Of a stretch of DNA of 5,995 nucleotides, positions 4,930 to 5,995 are shown piece by piece. The stretch spans positions 1 through 5,995 of the forward strand of contig QAKO01000010.1 in NCBI GenBank assembly GCA_003343765.1, read 5' to 3'. How positions within the stretch are numbered: position 1 is the first letter of the stretch; each line of letters opens with the position of its first letter. The stretch comes from Bacillota bacterium. Lineage in GTDB: Bacteria > Bacillota > Clostridia > Christensenellales > Borkfalkiaceae. Made by a program: the position numbers and the translations under genes. The notes under the pieces were generated by a model. It was not told where the DNA came from, did no database searches, and worked only from the letters and a program-made list of their open reading frames with translations.

Positions 4930-5995
4930 ATGCTTTTAAAAGAATTTCAGGAGCTGACCGGTTTGGAAAGCTGCCCGGAATACTGGGACAAAAGATATGT
5001 TAAAAACCTAGATAAACTGTCCAAGCCAATTTATACCATGGCCACGGAAAAAGATGTCGAGATCGTCCTTCCCGATGGCTGCAAGATTTATGCCGATATT
5101 TACCATCCTGCTGAAGTTGAGGCCTGTCCTGCCCTTCTGGCATGGTCTCCTTACGGCAAGGATATGCAGGCCACCCGTCACGGCGCTCTGCCCTGCAAAT
5201 CAAACTATTTTGATCACTGCCATGAAGCTGGATTCTATGAGTTCTATGTGCAGAGAGGCTATACCTTTGTCATCCCCGATCCCAGAGGCATCGGCCACTC
5301 CGAGGGTGAATTTCTGGGAATTTACAACCCCTCTGAGCAGCAGGACGTTTATGACGTTATCGAATGGCTGGGTACACAGTGCAAGTGGTGCAACGGCAAG
5401 GTAGCTATGCATGGTTACTCTTACTTCGGTATTTTCCAGCCTCTGATCGGCGCTCTGCAGCCTCCTCACCTCACCTGCCTGATGCCCCTGTCCTATCAGG
5501 ACGACTACTATCAGCACGGTTATTATGGCGGCGTTCTCTCCACATACATGTATATGTACTGGGAAAACTGCCCTGCCAACAACCCCGTCCCCTATTCCAC
5601 GAAGCTGTGGAGCGAGGAGGAAATGAAGCGCCGCATGAAGGAGCGGCGTGAGGAGGAGGACATCGCCGTTAACTCCTACTTCACCAGAATCCTGACTCAG
5701 TGGCCCCCGAAGTACCACACCTTCTATCTGGACGTTCTGCTCCACCCCCATCGTGACGAGTTCTGGAATGCCCGCTCCGCCAAGCTTGTCTACGACAAGA
5801 TCAAGGTCCCCATGTACATCAAGATCGAGTGGACGCCTCTGGGCCGGTTCAGTGCCCCCGCCTTCAACGCTATGGAGGATCTGAAGCGCCTCGTTTTTGG
5901 CGCCCTGGGGCGTGATTTCACCGCGCAGCCGGCGGCCGCCTTCGACTTTGAATATTGCCATGTTCGATCTGTTTTGAGCGAATGGGGGAGGCGAA
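4930..5995 (+). CDS. CocE/NonD family (peptidase S15-like) alpha/beta hydrolase, 5' part; continues beyond window
   Basis: The frame is open from ATG 4930 to the window edge (355 codons, no stop). Usual family members are about 550-650 residues, so just over half is visible. The family's N-terminal hydrolase domain is clear: the beta strand IVLPDGCKIYADIYHP (about 45-60), the LAWSPYGK segment whose Tyr75 matches the oxyanion tyrosine of CocE, DPRGIGHSEG (117-126), and the nucleophile elbow G-Y-S164-Y-F-G after WCNGKVAMH, followed by PPHL. The cap region has LTQWPPKYHTFYLD, then VPMYIKIEWTPLGRF (about 293-307). The catalytic Asp and His and the jelly-roll domain would lie outside the window. 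No signal peptide is seen. Members cleave ester or amide bonds, as in the cocaine esterase, acylases and X-Pro dipeptidyl peptidases; the substrate here is unknown. The last 30-35 codons resemble the family poorly. Confidence 0.88.
   Translation, partial: MLLKEFQELTGLESCPEYWDKRYVKNLDKLSKPIYTMATEKDVEIVLPDGCKIYADIYHPAEVEACPALLAWSPYGKDMQATRHGALPCKSNYFDHCHEAGFYEFYVQRGYTFVIPDPRGIGHSEGEFLGIYNPSEQQDVYDVIEWLGTQCKWCNGKVAMHGYSYFGIFQPLIGALQPPHLTCLMPLSYQDDYYQHGYYGGVLSTYMYMYWENCPANNPVPYSTKLWSEEEMKRRMKERREEEDIAVNSYFTRILTQWPPKYHTFYLDVLLHPHRDEFWNARSAKLVYDKIKVPMYIKIEWTPLGRFSAPAFNAMEDLKRLVFGALGRDFTAQPAAAFDFEYCHVRSVLSEWGRR

Noticed and set aside
5200..5961. 253-codon open frame on the minus strand opposite the CocE-type hydrolase
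   Set aside because: The plus-strand frame carries all the S15/CocE motifs in order; the antisense frame is a codon-bias shadow.

Overview
The window looks like the genome of an anaerobic, probably gut-dwelling Firmicute (Clostridia). The evidence is moderate G+C, strong AGGAGG-type ribosome binding sites, TATAAT-type promoters, a TTG start preceded by a good Shine-Dalgarno sequence, and proteins that read like Clostridia homologues. No rRNA, tRNA, CRISPR array or complete mobile element is visible.

Layout: (1) 3-320 (+) is the 3' end of a glycoside hydrolase family 65 phosphorylase gene that stops earlier than the family norm. (2) 321-574 is non-coding and holds a perfect 42-bp palindrome, a likely terminator between convergent genes. 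(3) 575-1237 (-) is a TetR-family regulator. (4) 1238-1454 is a compact divergent control region. It has a near-consensus promoter (TTGCAA, 17 bp, TATAAT) whose spacer is filled by one ATTAAAC-NN-GTTTAAT operator, with a second perfect copy 30 bp further on at the expected transcription start. (5) 1455-2402 (+) is a two-domain cupin, followed after 88 bp by (6) 2491-3696 (+), a polytopic permease of a family I cannot name. (7) 3697-3921 carries two hairpins, the second a strong terminator. (8) 3922-4611 (-) is a Crp/Fnr-family regulator. (9) 4612-4929 is a second divergent control region. (10) 4930 to the window end (+) is the first 355 codons of a CocE/NonD-type (peptidase S15-like) alpha/beta hydrolase, still open at the edge.

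Working model (inference): two adjacent regulator-plus-target modules. In the first, the TetR protein represses the bicupin-permease operon until a small ligand is present; the permease would move that compound or a relative and the cupin would convert it. In the second, the Crp/Fnr protein lacks the usual cAMP-phosphate arginine and may act on the divergent hydrolase gene through a palindrome centred near -41.5 of the predicted promoter. An acyl/ester/amide hydrolase, a metal-dependent bicupin and a carboxylate-type permease could belong to one pathway, but the substrate cannot be read from the sequence.
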